This document shows, one piece after another, positions 8,554 through 16,864 of a DNA stretch of 64,000 nucleotides. Positions within the stretch are counted from its first letter, which is position 1; every line of letters starts with the position of its first letter. The stretch lies in the NCBI RefSeq assembly GCF_900129375.1, contig NZ_FQVN01000004.1, forward strand, positions 186,001 through 250,000, written 5' to 3'. The position numbers were made by a program, and so were the translations under genes. This stretch comes from Streptoalloteichus hindustanus (GTDB lineage Bacteria; Actinomycetota; Actinomycetes; Mycobacteriales; Pseudonocardiaceae). The notes under the pieces were generated by a model that saw only the letters and a program-made list of their open reading frames with translations, was not told the origin of the DNA and made no database searches.

Positions 8554-9973
8554 AGCCTCCTGCCTCCTTCGCGCCCGTCGGGAAACCTGGCCGCCGCCGG
8601 TGGAGTCCGCGGTGTGCCGGGGCGTCCCGCTCCGTGCCCGGGGTCGGGCACCAGGTGGCGACGCGGGGGACCGGGCGGCGCCCGCTGTCCCACGTTTCGT
8701 CAGATGACGTTTCTTGGATGAGGTGAAGGTCTACCACCGCGCTTGACGGGCCGCGTGAGGAACAAGGCGGATCGGAGGTGGCGCGCGGCGCGCACCGCCT
8801 CTTCGTCGTTCTCCTCGGGCACGGCCGCACTCGTCGCCTGTCCGTCACCTCTCACGCTGGCCAATCGGGGGGAAGCGCATTTCCGTGGTTCGTTCGTCTC
8901 GTGTGCGCGCGTCATTCCGCTGTCGTGGGGGAACATTCCCGGGCCGGCGTCGGCCTCCCCGGTCTTCACCGCGGGGGTCAGGGAGGGAATCTTATTCCAA
9001 GATCCGTCCGGCGTGCCATTCGGTCCTCGGTTGACGTCCTCGGCGCAGGTCGCCTCTCCTCCGTCGACTCGTCCTCTCGCGCGCTCCGGCGTCGGACCGT
9101 GTCGCAATCCTCTGGCAAGAGAACCGCCCAGCGGGGGGCGCGCCACGAGAACGCGGCCCACCCCGCCAGAGCGCAGGTCAACGCGGGGGAGCGGGCCAGC
9201 GCGCTCCTGGTGGGTGACGGTGGCGACCACCCGCGAGCCGATCGCCTCGACCGCGAACGGTCCCGCCGACGTCGAGGTCCGCGGTCGTTCACCGGCCTCC
9301 CGGAGAATGAACAAGCCTTTGGCCGTTCTCGTCATGCCAAGCCAACTCCCCTTTTCTTCACCGCTTGCGCCAATGGCGAGAACGCGATTCCGCGTGAGGT
9401 AAAACTTATGCTAAGTGCAGCAACGAGGGTGGTGGATAGCAGCCGATGGGGTGAACATGCGGTGTTTCTCACCACTCGTGTCGGAAACAGCCCGTTCGGG
9501 CTCCCCGGCGTGAACGGGCGGGCTAGGCCGTCGGGATGCCGGCCCGGTCAGTCGACGGCGGAACTCGACCCGCCCTTCAGCCCGCTCGGCCGGCCAACCA
9601 CGCCACCGCCCCAACCACACCGCCGCCCCCGACACGCGGTGCGAAATCCCAGTTCAGAAGCCACTCACTTGTCCGCTGCGCGATCTCGACAAGGTACCGT
9701 CCGACCGCGTCACCGGCGAGAGGGCATATCAACGCGAATTCCGCGCCGGCCGTTCGCTTCCGGTGCCCGCGGAACCGCCCTGTGAGCAGGCGCGCACACC
9801 ACCGGGCGTCCACGCTCCCGGTGTCGCCCCCCACGCCTGCCAACACCACACCACCCACACCTACCGTCCCGGCTGTTGACTCACCTGGTCCGTCGCGCGA
9901 CCAGCGCGCAGGCGCCCGTGCCGCACCTCCCGCGGCCTCCGCGCCGCCAGATGACCGGAGACGGGAGACCTCG
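8554..9973. other. Long region without a convincing gene
   Basis: About 1.4 kb whose base composition is visibly less GC-rich than the flanks in places (for example 9300-9480). One minus-strand frame is listed separately as a weak candidate. A GCCCGTTC/GAACGGGC hairpin lies at 9490-9519. Otherwise I see only short competing frames without ribosome sites or family similarity, so this may be decayed genes or long regulatory DNA. Confidence 0.45.
8700..9335 (-). CDS. Weak candidate hypothetical protein
   Basis: A 211-codon frame starting MTRTAKGLFILREAGERP. In its favour are an AAGGGGAG ribosome site about 10 bases before the ATG and a normal GC-rich third position over the first 80 codons. Against it are the loss of that bias in the second half and the absence of any recognisable family. 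It may be a real short gene, or the 5' remnant of one that has decayed. I cannot assign a function. Confidence 0.22.
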   Translation of the reverse strand: MTRTAKGLFILREAGERPRTSTSAGPFAVEAIGSRVVATVTHQERAGPLPRVDLRSGGVGRVLVARPPLGGSLARGLRHGPTPERARGRVDGGEATCAEDVNRGPNGTPDGSWNKIPSLTPAVKTGEADAGPGMFPHDSGMTRAHETNEPRKCASPRLASVRGDGQATSAAVPEENDEEAVRAARHLRSALFLTRPVKRGGRPSPHPRNVI

Positions 9974-10876
9974 ATGAACGCGTCCACCGCCGTGCGGGAG
10001 CGGGCAGTGGAAGAACACTGGACCACTGTGGACGGCACACCGACCCGCTACCTGCAAGCCGGCCACGGGCATCCCGTCCTGCTGATCCACGGCGAGGGCA
10101 GTGTCTCCGAGTCGTGGTACGACGTCCTCAGGGACCTCGCCCGCGACTACCGCGCCATCGCCCTGGACCTGCCCGGCTACGGCTACACCAGACCGATCTC
10201 GGACGCCTCCCCGCCGTCGCTCGCCGCGTTCGTGTGGAAGTTCGCCAGGACCCTCAACCTGCGGCGCCCCGCGCTCGTCGGGCACTCGCTCGGCGGCGGG
10301 GTGAGCGTCCACGCCGCTCTGCGCCGACCGGGCCACGTGCCGGCCCTGGCGCTGGTCAGCTCCTCCGGCATGGGCCGCGCCGTCAGCCCGGCGATGGTGG
10401 CGCAGTCCGTCACCCCCCTCGGGGACCTGACGCGGTGGCTGATCCCGGTCCTCCCCTTCGGCCCCACGCTGCTCGTCACCTCGGCGGCGGTGTTCGGCGC
10501 CGTCCGGCCCTGGCGCATCACCCCGCCGTGGTGGTCCAGCCAGACCCACGCGGTCTCCACACCGGGAGCGCTGGCCACCACCCTGCGCTCGCAGCGCTCC
10601 GCCGTGGGACTGCTCGGACAGAAGGACGTGCTCCTCGGCCGATTACGGGAACTGCCGATGCCGGTCCTGGTCGCCTGGGGCGTCCACGACCGGCTGGTGC
10701 CCTTCTGGCAGGGAATCGCCGCCCGCCGGCGGTTGCGCCGAGGACGGTTGCGGCTGGTCCCGTGCAGCGGCCACCTGCTGCCGCTGGAGTCCCCCGGAGA
10801 ACTCCTCAAGTCCCTCCGCCCCTTCCTCGCCGACGCCATCGCCGGCGCGGCCGGGGGAGGTGCCGGCGATGAGTGA
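9974..10876 (+). CDS. Alpha/beta-hydrolase
   Basis: A 300-residue serine hydrolase. It has HPVLLIHGEGSVSESW as oxyanion-hole strand, the nucleophile elbow GHSLGG (Ser105), the acid in WGVHDRLVPFW, and the His in CSGHLLPLESP. The chosen ATG at 9974 follows GGAGACGGGAGA; the frame is open far upstream but without family similarity. The stop overlaps the next gene by 8 bases, so the two are probably co-translated. The substrate is unknown; the neighbour suggests a hydrolase/flavin-dehydrogenase pair acting on one lipophilic or alicyclic compound (inference). Confidence 0.8.
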   Translation: MNASTAVRERAVEEHWTTVDGTPTRYLQAGHGHPVLLIHGEGSVSESWYDVLRDLARDYRAIALDLPGYGYTRPISDASPPSLAAFVWKFARTLNLRRPALVGHSLGGGVSVHAALRRPGHVPALALVSSSGMGRAVSPAMVAQSVTPLGDLTRWLIPVLPFGPTLLVTSAAVFGAVRPWRITPPWWSSQTHAVSTPGALATTLRSQRSAVGLLGQKDVLLGRLRELPMPVLVAWGVHDRLVPFWQGIAARRRLRRGRLRLVPCSGHLLPLESPGELLKSLRPFLADAIAGAAGGGAGDE

Positions 10877-12530
10877 CGACGCGGACGTCATCGTCGTGGG
10901 CGCCGGCCTCGCCGGTCTGGTCGCGACGTACGAGCTGACCAGGGCCGGCCGGCGGGTGATCGTCGTCGAGCAGGAGAACGAGGCCAACCTCGGCGGCCAG
11001 GCGTACTGGTCCGAGGGCGGCCTGTTCCTGGTCAACACCCCCGAACAGCGGCGGGTGGGCGTCAGGGACTCGCACGAGCTGGCGCTGTCCGACTGGCTGG
11101 CCTCGGCCGGGTTCGACCGCGCCCGCGAGGACCGGTGGGCCCGCGAGTGGGCCGAGGCCTACGTGGACTTCGCCGCCGGGGAGAAACGCCGCTACCTCAC
11201 CGGGCGCGGGCTGTGCCTGACGCCCATCGTCGGCTGGCCCGAGCGGGGCGTGGGCACCGCGACCGGCCCCGGCAACTCCGTCCCCCGGTTCCACTTCACC
11301 TGGGGCACGGGACCCGAGCTCGTCCGGATCTTCCGCGACCCGGTGCTGGCCGCCGCCGAGCGCGGGTTGGTGACCTTCCGGCACCGGCACCGGGTCGACG
11401 AGATCGTCGTCGAGGGCGGGGCCGCGGTCGGCGTCCGCGGCGCGGTGCTGGTCCCCTCCCGCGAACCCCGCGGCGTGCCCTCCTCGCGGGAGGAGGTCGG
11501 CGCGTTCGAGCTGCGGGCGCAGGCGGTCCTGGTCACCTCCGGCGGCATGGGCGGCAACCACGAGATGGTGCGCGCCCACTGGCCGACCGACCGCATGGGC
11601 CCGGCTCCGGCCGCGATGCTCAGCGGAGTGCCGGCGCACGTCGACGGGCGCATGCTGCGGATCAGCGACCGCGCCGGCGCCTCGGTGGTCAACCTGGACC
11701 GGATGTGGCACTACCCCGACGCCCTGAAGCACCACACGCCGGTCTGGCCCCGGCACGGGGTCCACCTCCTGCCCGGCCCGTCGCCGCTGTGGCTGGACGC
11801 CAGCGGTCGGCGGCTGCCCCCGCCGCTGTTCCCGGGGCACACCGCCCTGCTGACGTTGCGGCACATCGCGTTGTCCGGCCACTCCCACTCGTGGCTGATC
11901 ATGACGCGCGCGATGGTGGACAAGGAGTTCGAACTGTCGGGCTCCGACCAGAACCCCGACCTGACCGGCAAGAACCCCGCGCTGGTGTTGCTGCGCCTCA
12001 AGAAGAGCCTGATGGCGCCGGTGCGCGCGTTCCTCGAACGCGGCGAGGACGTCCTGATGCACGGGAACCTGGCCGGGTTGGTCCGGGCGATGAACGCCCG
12101 CACGCCCGAAGCGCCGCTGGACTACGCGCGCGTGGAGCACGAGGTGGTGGCGCGCGACCGCCAGCTCCGCAACGACTACTCCAAGGACATGCACCTGATG
12201 TCGCTGCGCAACGTGCGCGCGTACCTGCCCGAGAGGATCACGCGGACCGCCACGCCGCACCGCCTGCTCGACCCCGCCCACGGCCCGCTGGTCGCCGTCC
12301 GCCTGCACGTGCTCACCCGCAAGACGCTGGGCGGGATCCAGACCACCCTCGACGCGCAGGCGGTACGCCCGGACGGGACGCTCTTCGACGGCCTGTACGC
12401 GGCCGGCGAGACGGCCGGGTTCGGCGGGGGAGGGATGCACGGGTACAACGCGTTGGAAGGCGTCTTCCTCGGTGGCTGCGTCTTCTCCGGCCGGACCGCC
12501 GGCCGCGCGATCCACCGGGATCTCGGATGA
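10869..12530 (+). CDS. FAD-binding dehydrogenase (fumarate reductase/3-ketosteroid dehydrogenase-like flavoprotein)
   Basis: A 553-residue flavoprotein of the FAD_binding_2 family. The dinucleotide fold VIVVGAGLAGLVATYELTRAG lies at the N-terminus, followed by the glutamate-ended strand VIVVEQE. Further family marks are GGQAYWSEGGLF, VLVTSGGMGGNHEMV and the C-terminal FAD-contacting block LYAAGETAGFGGGGMHGYNALEG. Relatives oxidise or reduce C-C bonds in steroids and other cyclic ketones; the exact substrate cannot be read here. Start ATG 10869 lies inside the preceding hydrolase gene behind GGGGAGG, and the stop overlaps the next ATG, making a coupled three-gene unit. Confidence 0.85.
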   Translation: MSDDADVIVVGAGLAGLVATYELTRAGRRVIVVEQENEANLGGQAYWSEGGLFLVNTPEQRRVGVRDSHELALSDWLASAGFDRAREDRWAREWAEAYVDFAAGEKRRYLTGRGLCLTPIVGWPERGVGTATGPGNSVPRFHFTWGTGPELVRIFRDPVLAAAERGLVTFRHRHRVDEIVVEGGAAVGVRGAVLVPSREPRGVPSSREEVGAFELRAQAVLVTSGGMGGNHEMVRAHWPTDRMGPAPAAMLSGVPAHVDGRMLRISDRAGASVVNLDRMWHYPDALKHHTPVWPRHGVHLLPGPSPLWLDASGRRLPPPLFPGHTALLTLRHIALSGHSHSWLIMTRAMVDKEFELSGSDQNPDLTGKNPALVLLRLKKSLMAPVRAFLERGEDVLMHGNLAGLVRAMNARTPEAPLDYARVEHEVVARDRQLRNDYSKDMHLMSLRNVRAYLPERITRTATPHRLLDPAHGPLVAVRLHVLTRKTLGGIQTTLDAQAVRPDGTLFDGLYAAGETAGFGGGGMHGYNALEGVFLGGCVFSGRTAGRAIHRDLG

Positions 12531-13129
12531 ACTCCAGGTCGGACAGGTCGGACAGGTCGGGCGGGTCGGGCGGGTCGGGCGGGATGGGCTGGTCGCGCCA
12601 GTCGCGCCGAGGCGCGGCGGCACTGCGGGACGCCGCCGTCTCCTACGCCGCCCAGGGCTGGTCGGTGGTGCCCGGCGACCCGGACTGCCTGCCGGTCGCG
12701 CAGCCGTGCGGAAGCCCGCCCGGAGTGACCGCGTCCCAGGCGCGGGAGCTCTGGACCCGTGCCGCCCACCCGATCCTGTTGGCCTGCGGGCGGGGGATCG
12801 ACGCGGTGGAGATCCCCGCCGGCGAGGGCGAACGCGTCATCCCGGCCCTGCGGAACTCCGGCGTCGTGGGGCCGATCGCGGTGACCTCCCACCACAGCTG
12901 GCTGCTCCTGGTCACCTCCGGCGGCCCGCTCCGCCCGGTGCCCGGGACGCGGGTGTGGGGGACGGGGTCGTGGGTGCCGCTGCCACCGACCAGGCGGCAC
13001 CGGCGTCCCTACCGCTGGCGGATCTCCCCGCAGGCGGTGGACTGGGCGATCCCGCACCGGAACCTGGTTCGGGACGCCCTGTCCCGAACCTGGGGCGGCC
13101 CGCGCCCACCCACCGCGGAGCACCGGTGA
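12527..13129 (+). CDS. Bifunctional primase/polymerase N-terminal-like (Prim-Pol) domain protein
   Basis: A 200-residue protein starting in the ATGA overlap with the flavoprotein. After a low-complexity start (RSDRSDRSGGSGG) it has the small actinobacterial Prim-Pol domain pattern: AALRDAAVSYAAQGWSVVPGD, a Cys/His-poor linker, ILLACGRGIDAVEIPAGEGERVIPAL, and WVPLPPT. Full Prim-Pol enzymes carry acidic metal ligands in this fold; I cannot identify a clear DxE here, so the protein may be a regulatory, catalytically dead derivative, as is common in actinomycetes. Its coupling to a hydrolase and an FAD dehydrogenase is unexpected. Confidence 0.6.
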   Translation: MNSRSDRSDRSGGSGGSGGMGWSRQSRRGAAALRDAAVSYAAQGWSVVPGDPDCLPVAQPCGSPPGVTASQARELWTRAAHPILLACGRGIDAVEIPAGEGERVIPALRNSGVVGPIAVTSHHSWLLLVTSGGPLRPVPGTRVWGTGSWVPLPPTRRHRRPYRWRISPQAVDWAIPHRNLVRDALSRTWGGPRPPTAEHR

Positions 13130-13365
13130 ACCCGAACAGCGGACTCGTGCGGTGTTCGACGATTTCCCCAGCGCCACAAAGCAGTTCGTCTGGGTGGGTC
13201 GAGGGCTGCCGGTGGGGACGGTGGTGCCGGCCGAACTGCCCGAAACTGTCCACTGAGGACGGTTGCTGCTCGCGCCGGTGGTGGGCCGGCTCGGTTCAGC
13301 CCGGCCAGGTCGCCATCGGGCCGCCTTTCCGGAACGTCCCCCGCGCCTGGTGCGATGATCGCGAG

Positions 13366-13815
13366 ATGAGGATCGATTATCGCTGGCGCGGCGACTGCGG
13401 TGACGCCGAGCTGGTCGGGTTGACGCTTTCCCACGGCGGCCAGGCGGAACCGGGGTGGTGGGACAGGGTCAGCCGGCACAGCCTCGGCTGGGTCACCGCC
13501 CGGCTGGTCGACACGTCCCTGGTCGACACGTCCCTGGTCGGCTTCGTCAACGTCGCGTGGGACGGCGGCGCCCACGCGTTCCTGCTCGACACCAAGGTGC
13601 GGCCCGACCACCAGCACCGGGGGATCGGCACGGAACTCGTGCGCCACGCGGCGAACGCCGCCCGGGAGGCGGGCTGCACCTGGCTCCACGTGGACTTCGA
13701 GGAGCACCTCCGCGACTTCTATTTCGGCTCCTGCGGATTCCGGCCAACTGAGGCGGGACTGATCCGGCTGAACGACGATCCCGTGCCCCTGGCGGAGCCC
13801 GGTGCCCCGGCCTGA
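13366..13815 (+). CDS. GNAT family N-acetyltransferase
   Basis: A 149-residue protein with the acetyl-CoA binding motif A VRPDHQHRGIGTELVRHAANAAREAGC and the terminal FGSCGFRPT (GFxx) block of GNAT enzymes. The substrate is unknown. ATG at 13366 was chosen because the domain begins immediately; the ribosome site is poor. An exact 15-bp tandem duplication (13507-13536) adds a second VDTSL in frame between the first strands of the fold. The 13130-13365 gap upstream holds a GTCC-N5-GGAC palindrome at 13248. Confidence 0.8.
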   Translation: MRIDYRWRGDCGDAELVGLTLSHGGQAEPGWWDRVSRHSLGWVTARLVDTSLVDTSLVGFVNVAWDGGAHAFLLDTKVRPDHQHRGIGTELVRHAANAAREAGCTWLHVDFEEHLRDFYFGSCGFRPTEAGLIRLNDDPVPLAEPGAPA

Positions 13816-13944
13816 CCGTCCGTCGCCGCGAACCCCGCGTCCGTGCGGGTTCCCGCGCTCGTCAACGCCCGACGTCGGGGGCGGTTGCCGTTCCGGTCGC
13901 CGTGCGCCGCCCCCGACTTCCCGCACCGGGAACCACTTCGTCGA

Positions 13945-14418
13945 TCAGCGCGGTTTGAACACCCAGAGGCTGACGCCCTGCTGGTCGGTGCACGCCGAGC
14001 GGAGCAGGCTCCGCTTGATGTGGTCGAGGCACCGGCCCTCCTTCGCGTCAAGGATGTACTGACCTCGACCGCCGGTGTCGCGCACCCGCCACCGCTGCGC
14101 GGTGTTCTGGTCCGAGCAGGGGTTCGTGCGGACGCGGGTGCTGCCCGGCTCGAACTCCAGACACCGCCCGGTGGCCAGTCCCTGCAGGGAGACCTCCCCG
14201 TTGCCCCGCGACAGCACCCGCCACCGCTGGTAGCGGTTCTCCATGTCGGTGGTGCACTGCTTCCCGTAGGCGCTGCCGCCCGCGTCGTGGTCGAGGCAGT
14301 GGCCGCTCCCGCGGTTGACGATCTCGAACTTCACCTCGGCCGCCGAGGCCGACGGGGTCAGGAACGCGGCGGCCAGCAGACCGAGAACGGCTGGTAACAC
14401 CATGGTTCGACGGCGCAT
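13945..14418 (-). CDS. Secreted ricin-type beta-trefoil lectin
   Basis: A 157-residue exported protein. The first 26 residues (MRRRTMVLPAVLGLLAAAFL, then TPSASA) are a Sec signal peptide. The mature part is one beta-trefoil: three subdomains with CLDHD, CLEFE and CLDHI cysteine strands, and QRWRV repeats equivalent to the QxW motif. Such domains bind galactose or other sugars and usually sit on glycosidases, but here the lectin stands alone. The start is secure: AGGAGGAG lies directly upstream on the minus strand. Confidence 0.87.
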   Translation of the reverse strand: MRRRTMVLPAVLGLLAAAFLTPSASAAEVKFEIVNRGSGHCLDHDAGGSAYGKQCTTDMENRYQRWRVLSRGNGEVSLQGLATGRCLEFEPGSTRVRTNPCSDQNTAQRWRVRDTGGRGQYILDAKEGRCLDHIKRSLLRSACTDQQGVSLWVFKPR

Positions 14419-14896
14419 GCGTGCTCCTCCTCTGGTTCTCCCCGCTCCACGACGACCGGCGTCGCCGTGTCCACAGCGGACGGAAACCGATGTCCCGTAG
14501 ATCTATCCCCCCTCGTTCCGGTGAACCAGGGGTTCCCCGTGTCGTCACTCGTTCGAGCGGTGCGGGGCACACGAAGAGAGCATCGATCCGAGCACACCTC
14601 GATCACTGTCCATAAAGGACATCTGAGAGCGGTTGACCGGTGCTTGCTCCGATTGGCTCCCGCCGTTGGTCGAGGTGACTTTCTGGCCCCTTGGCCGATG
14701 TCCGCCGCGGCCGGCACGGTGAGGATCGCTGATGGGCCGGGATCGGTCTCTGGGGACGACAGGCTTCTGACGTGGGGGAGCAGAGCAACGCCGCCTGATC
14801 CGCTGGCGGGTCCACCCCCACGGCGGCGCGTTGTGCTTGTGCGGAACCGGCCTGCCAAGGGAAGACGAGCTCGTTCGTCACAGACAGGGGAGAAGC
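14419..14896. other. Divergent intergenic region
   Basis: Nearly 480 bases between the lectin gene and a small secreted-protein gene, with no supportable gene. It contains one copy of the window-wide palindrome, TGTCC-ATAAA-GGACA around 14607-14621, in a locally AT-richer patch that may be promoter DNA for one of the two flanking exported proteins. Confidence 0.5.
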
Positions 14897-15235
14897 ATGC
14901 GCCTCGTTGGGCTCATCAGTCCGAAGCGCCTCGCGATCGGTGTGACGGCGTCCGCGCTCGCCGTGGGGATGCTGCTCGCGCCGGCGGCCATGGCGGCGCC
15001 CGCCGAGATCACGGCGCCGGTGGTGTCCGCCGCCGCCGACCAGGACGTCGCCGCCCGGTACACGGTGACGGTGCGGTGTGACCTCGTGAAGCACGGCGGG
15101 CACACCGTTGGCAAGGTTGAGGGCACCGGCAGCGGGAAGACCCGCCCGGCCGCGGTGGCCGCCGCCAAGAAGGACGCCGACCGGAAGGTGCCGCGCGGCC
15201 ACTACAAGCGTCACTGCAAGGTCATCAAGGGCTGA
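14897..15235 (+). CDS. Small secreted basic protein of unknown function
   Basis: A 112-residue protein with a Sec signal peptide (basic start MRLVGLISPKRLAIG, hydrophobic run, cleavage after AMA/APA near residue 35). The mature 75 residues contain two cysteines (VTVRCDLV and KRHCKVI) that could form one disulfide, and a Lys/Ala-rich helix TRPAAVAAAKKDADRKV. ATG 14897 follows GGGGAG. I do not recognise the family. Its position opposite a secreted lectin may be chance. Confidence 0.65.
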   Translation: MRLVGLISPKRLAIGVTASALAVGMLLAPAAMAAPAEITAPVVSAAADQDVAARYTVTVRCDLVKHGGHTVGKVEGTGSGKTRPAAVAAAKKDADRKVPRGHYKRHCKVIKG

Positions 15236-15321
15236 CCTCGACACCGGCCCTCCGGGTCGCCGGGTTTCTCGGCGGCCCGGAGGGCTCCGGCGAGGCGGCC
15301 CAGGAGAGGGAGTTGGCCCCG

Positions 15322-15555
15322 ATGTCCGAGAAAGCGGTCTGGGAAGTCAGGCTGGGCCTGTACGCGACCGAGGAGGAGGCGACGCGGATCGTCGAGCGGA
15401 TCACGGCCCTGCTGTGCCCGGACCCGGAGCACGAGTCGCCGTGCCCCGTTCCGTGGTCCGTCGCCCTGACCCCGGAGGAGGACCTGGACGAGGAGGACTA
15501 CGCCGAGCTGCGGGAGCAGCACGAGATCGAGTCGCGGCCCCCGACGACGGGCTGA
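15322..15555 (+). CDS. Small acidic cytosolic protein, conserved-looking, function unknown
   Basis: A 77-residue acidic protein (MSEKAVWEVRLGLYATEEEA at the start, then DLDEEDYAELREQHEIE near the end). It resembles short hypothetical proteins common in actinomycetes; two cysteines flank the CPDPEHESPCPVPW segment. ATG 15322 is preferred over an in-frame TTG at 15313 because GGGAG stands nine bases before it. No partner is evident; the MFS gene follows after a promoter region. Confidence 0.6.
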   Translation: MSEKAVWEVRLGLYATEEEATRIVERITALLCPDPEHESPCPVPWSVALTPEEDLDEEDYAELREQHEIESRPPTTG

Positions 15556-15594
15556 CACCGGGGGTGCCGGCTCCTGGCGGCCGGGCCCGTTAGC

Positions 15595-15645
15595 TTGGTG
15601 ATGGTAATCGTTCCCGGTTAGGGTCACGGGCGTGACGGGAACGAT
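15595..15645 (+). promoter_or_regulatory. Promoter and operator of the MFS gene
   Basis: A candidate promoter is TTGGTG (15595) and TAGGGT (15619), placing transcription start at or next to the GTG at 15632, so the mRNA may be leaderless. A perfect 10-bp inverted repeat, ATCGTTCCCG (15607-15616) and CGGGAACGAT (15636-15645), brackets the -10 and start codon. The left arm and its flank match the operator upstream of the ABC operon at 20489-20506. Confidence 0.55.
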
Positions 15646-16864
15646 GGGGGACTTCCGCCGGTACCTGGCCGCACGCGTCCTCTCGGTGGCGGGCAGCCTG
15701 GTGTCGGTGGTGGCCCTGCCGGTGCTGGTCTACCAGCTCACCGGCTCGGCGTCGTGGACATCGGCGGTGGCCGCCGCGGAAGCCGTGCCCTACCTGGTCT
15801 TCGGCCTGGTGGCGGGCGCGGTCGCGGACCGGGTGGACCGGCGCGCGCTGATGGTCCGGCTCGACCTGGTCGCCGCGCTGTTGCTGGTCAGCGTTCCGGT
15901 CGCCTGGGCGGTGGAGGCGCTGAGCGCGACGCACGTGCTGCTGGTCGGGTTCGGCGTGCAGACCGTCTTCGTGTTCTTCGACGCCGCCAACTTCGGCGCA
16001 CTGCCCACGTTGGTGGGCAAGGAGCGTCTCACCACCGCCTACTCCACCCTCTACGGCAGCACGACCGTCACCGAACTCGTCGTCCCGCCACTGGTCGGAC
16101 TCGTGGTCGCGGTGGTCGCGCCGGCGCCGTTGATCGCCCTGAACGCCCTCACCGCCGTGGGCTCCGCGCTGCTGATCCGCGCGATCACCCGACCGCTCTC
16201 CATCGGCCACGGCACGCCACAGGTGCGGCGCGACATCCGCTCCGGGCTGGATTTCCTGTGGCGCAACCGGATTGTCCGCGTGCTCACGTTGGTCGGCACC
16301 ACTCACTCGGCCGCGAGCGGGGCCTGGGTGGCGATGCTGGTGCCGTGGGCCGACCAGACCCTCGGCATCCGGACGTCCGGCGACGCCAGGCTGGCCGTCC
16401 TGTTCGGATGTTGGGGCGCTGGCGGCGTGGCGGCGGCGAAACTGGTGCCACGACTCAGCGAACGGCTCGGCGCGGCCCGGCTGGCACTCGCGGCGTTGCC
16501 CACCTCGCTGCTCTGCGGATGCCTCGTCGCGCTGTCAACACACTGGATGCTGGCGTTGTTCTCGGCGGCGGCGTGGGGCGCCGCGCACTCCACCGTCGTC
16601 CTCAACGCGATCACCTACCGGCAGCAGGTCATTCCCGACGAGTTGCAGTCCCGGGTGAACACCACGTGCCGCATGCTGGCGTGGGGATTGGGTCAGCCGC
16701 TGGGCGCCGCGCTCGCGGGCGCGATGAGCGCGTTCGGCCCTCGTGCCGGTCTTGCCGCCGGTGTGGGAGTGCTGGCGAGCGGTGTTCTGGCCGCCTGGAT
16801 CACGCCAACACTGCGGGCAGAGGCTACTCGACCGAGTCGTACACGCACAGCGGTCGCCCGGTGA
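15632..16864 (+). CDS. MFS transporter (enterobactin-exporter/DHA type)
   Basis: A 410-residue inner-membrane protein with about twelve hydrophobic segments. The MFS loop motif GAVADRVDRRALM lies between helices 2 and 3, and DELQSRVNTTCRMLAWG is typical of EntS-like and macrolide-efflux-like permeases. It ends with a short basic tail. The start may be GTG 15632 (leaderless) or ATG 15644. The gene runs convergently into the ABC uptake operon, with a 41-bp coding overlap, and shares its operator-like motif. A siderophore or metallophore exporter paired with the uptake operon is a reasonable inference. Confidence 0.82.
   Translation: MTGTMGDFRRYLAARVLSVAGSLVSVVALPVLVYQLTGSASWTSAVAAAEAVPYLVFGLVAGAVADRVDRRALMVRLDLVAALLLVSVPVAWAVEALSATHVLLVGFGVQTVFVFFDAANFGALPTLVGKERLTTAYSTLYGSTTVTELVVPPLVGLVVAVVAPAPLIALNALTAVGSALLIRAITRPLSIGHGTPQVRRDIRSGLDFLWRNRIVRVLTLVGTTHSAASGAWVAMLVPWADQTLGIRTSGDARLAVLFGCWGAGGVAAAKLVPRLSERLGAARLALAALPTSLLCGCLVALSTHWMLALFSAAAWGAAHSTVVLNAITYRQQVIPDELQSRVNTTCRMLAWGLGQPLGAALAGAMSAFGPRAGLAAGVGVLASGVLAAWITPTLRAEATRPSRTRTAVAR

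Noticed and set aside
8743-9402. A 219-codon plus-strand frame in the sparse region
   Set aside because: No ribosome site, no family, and codon bias not better than the opposite strand.
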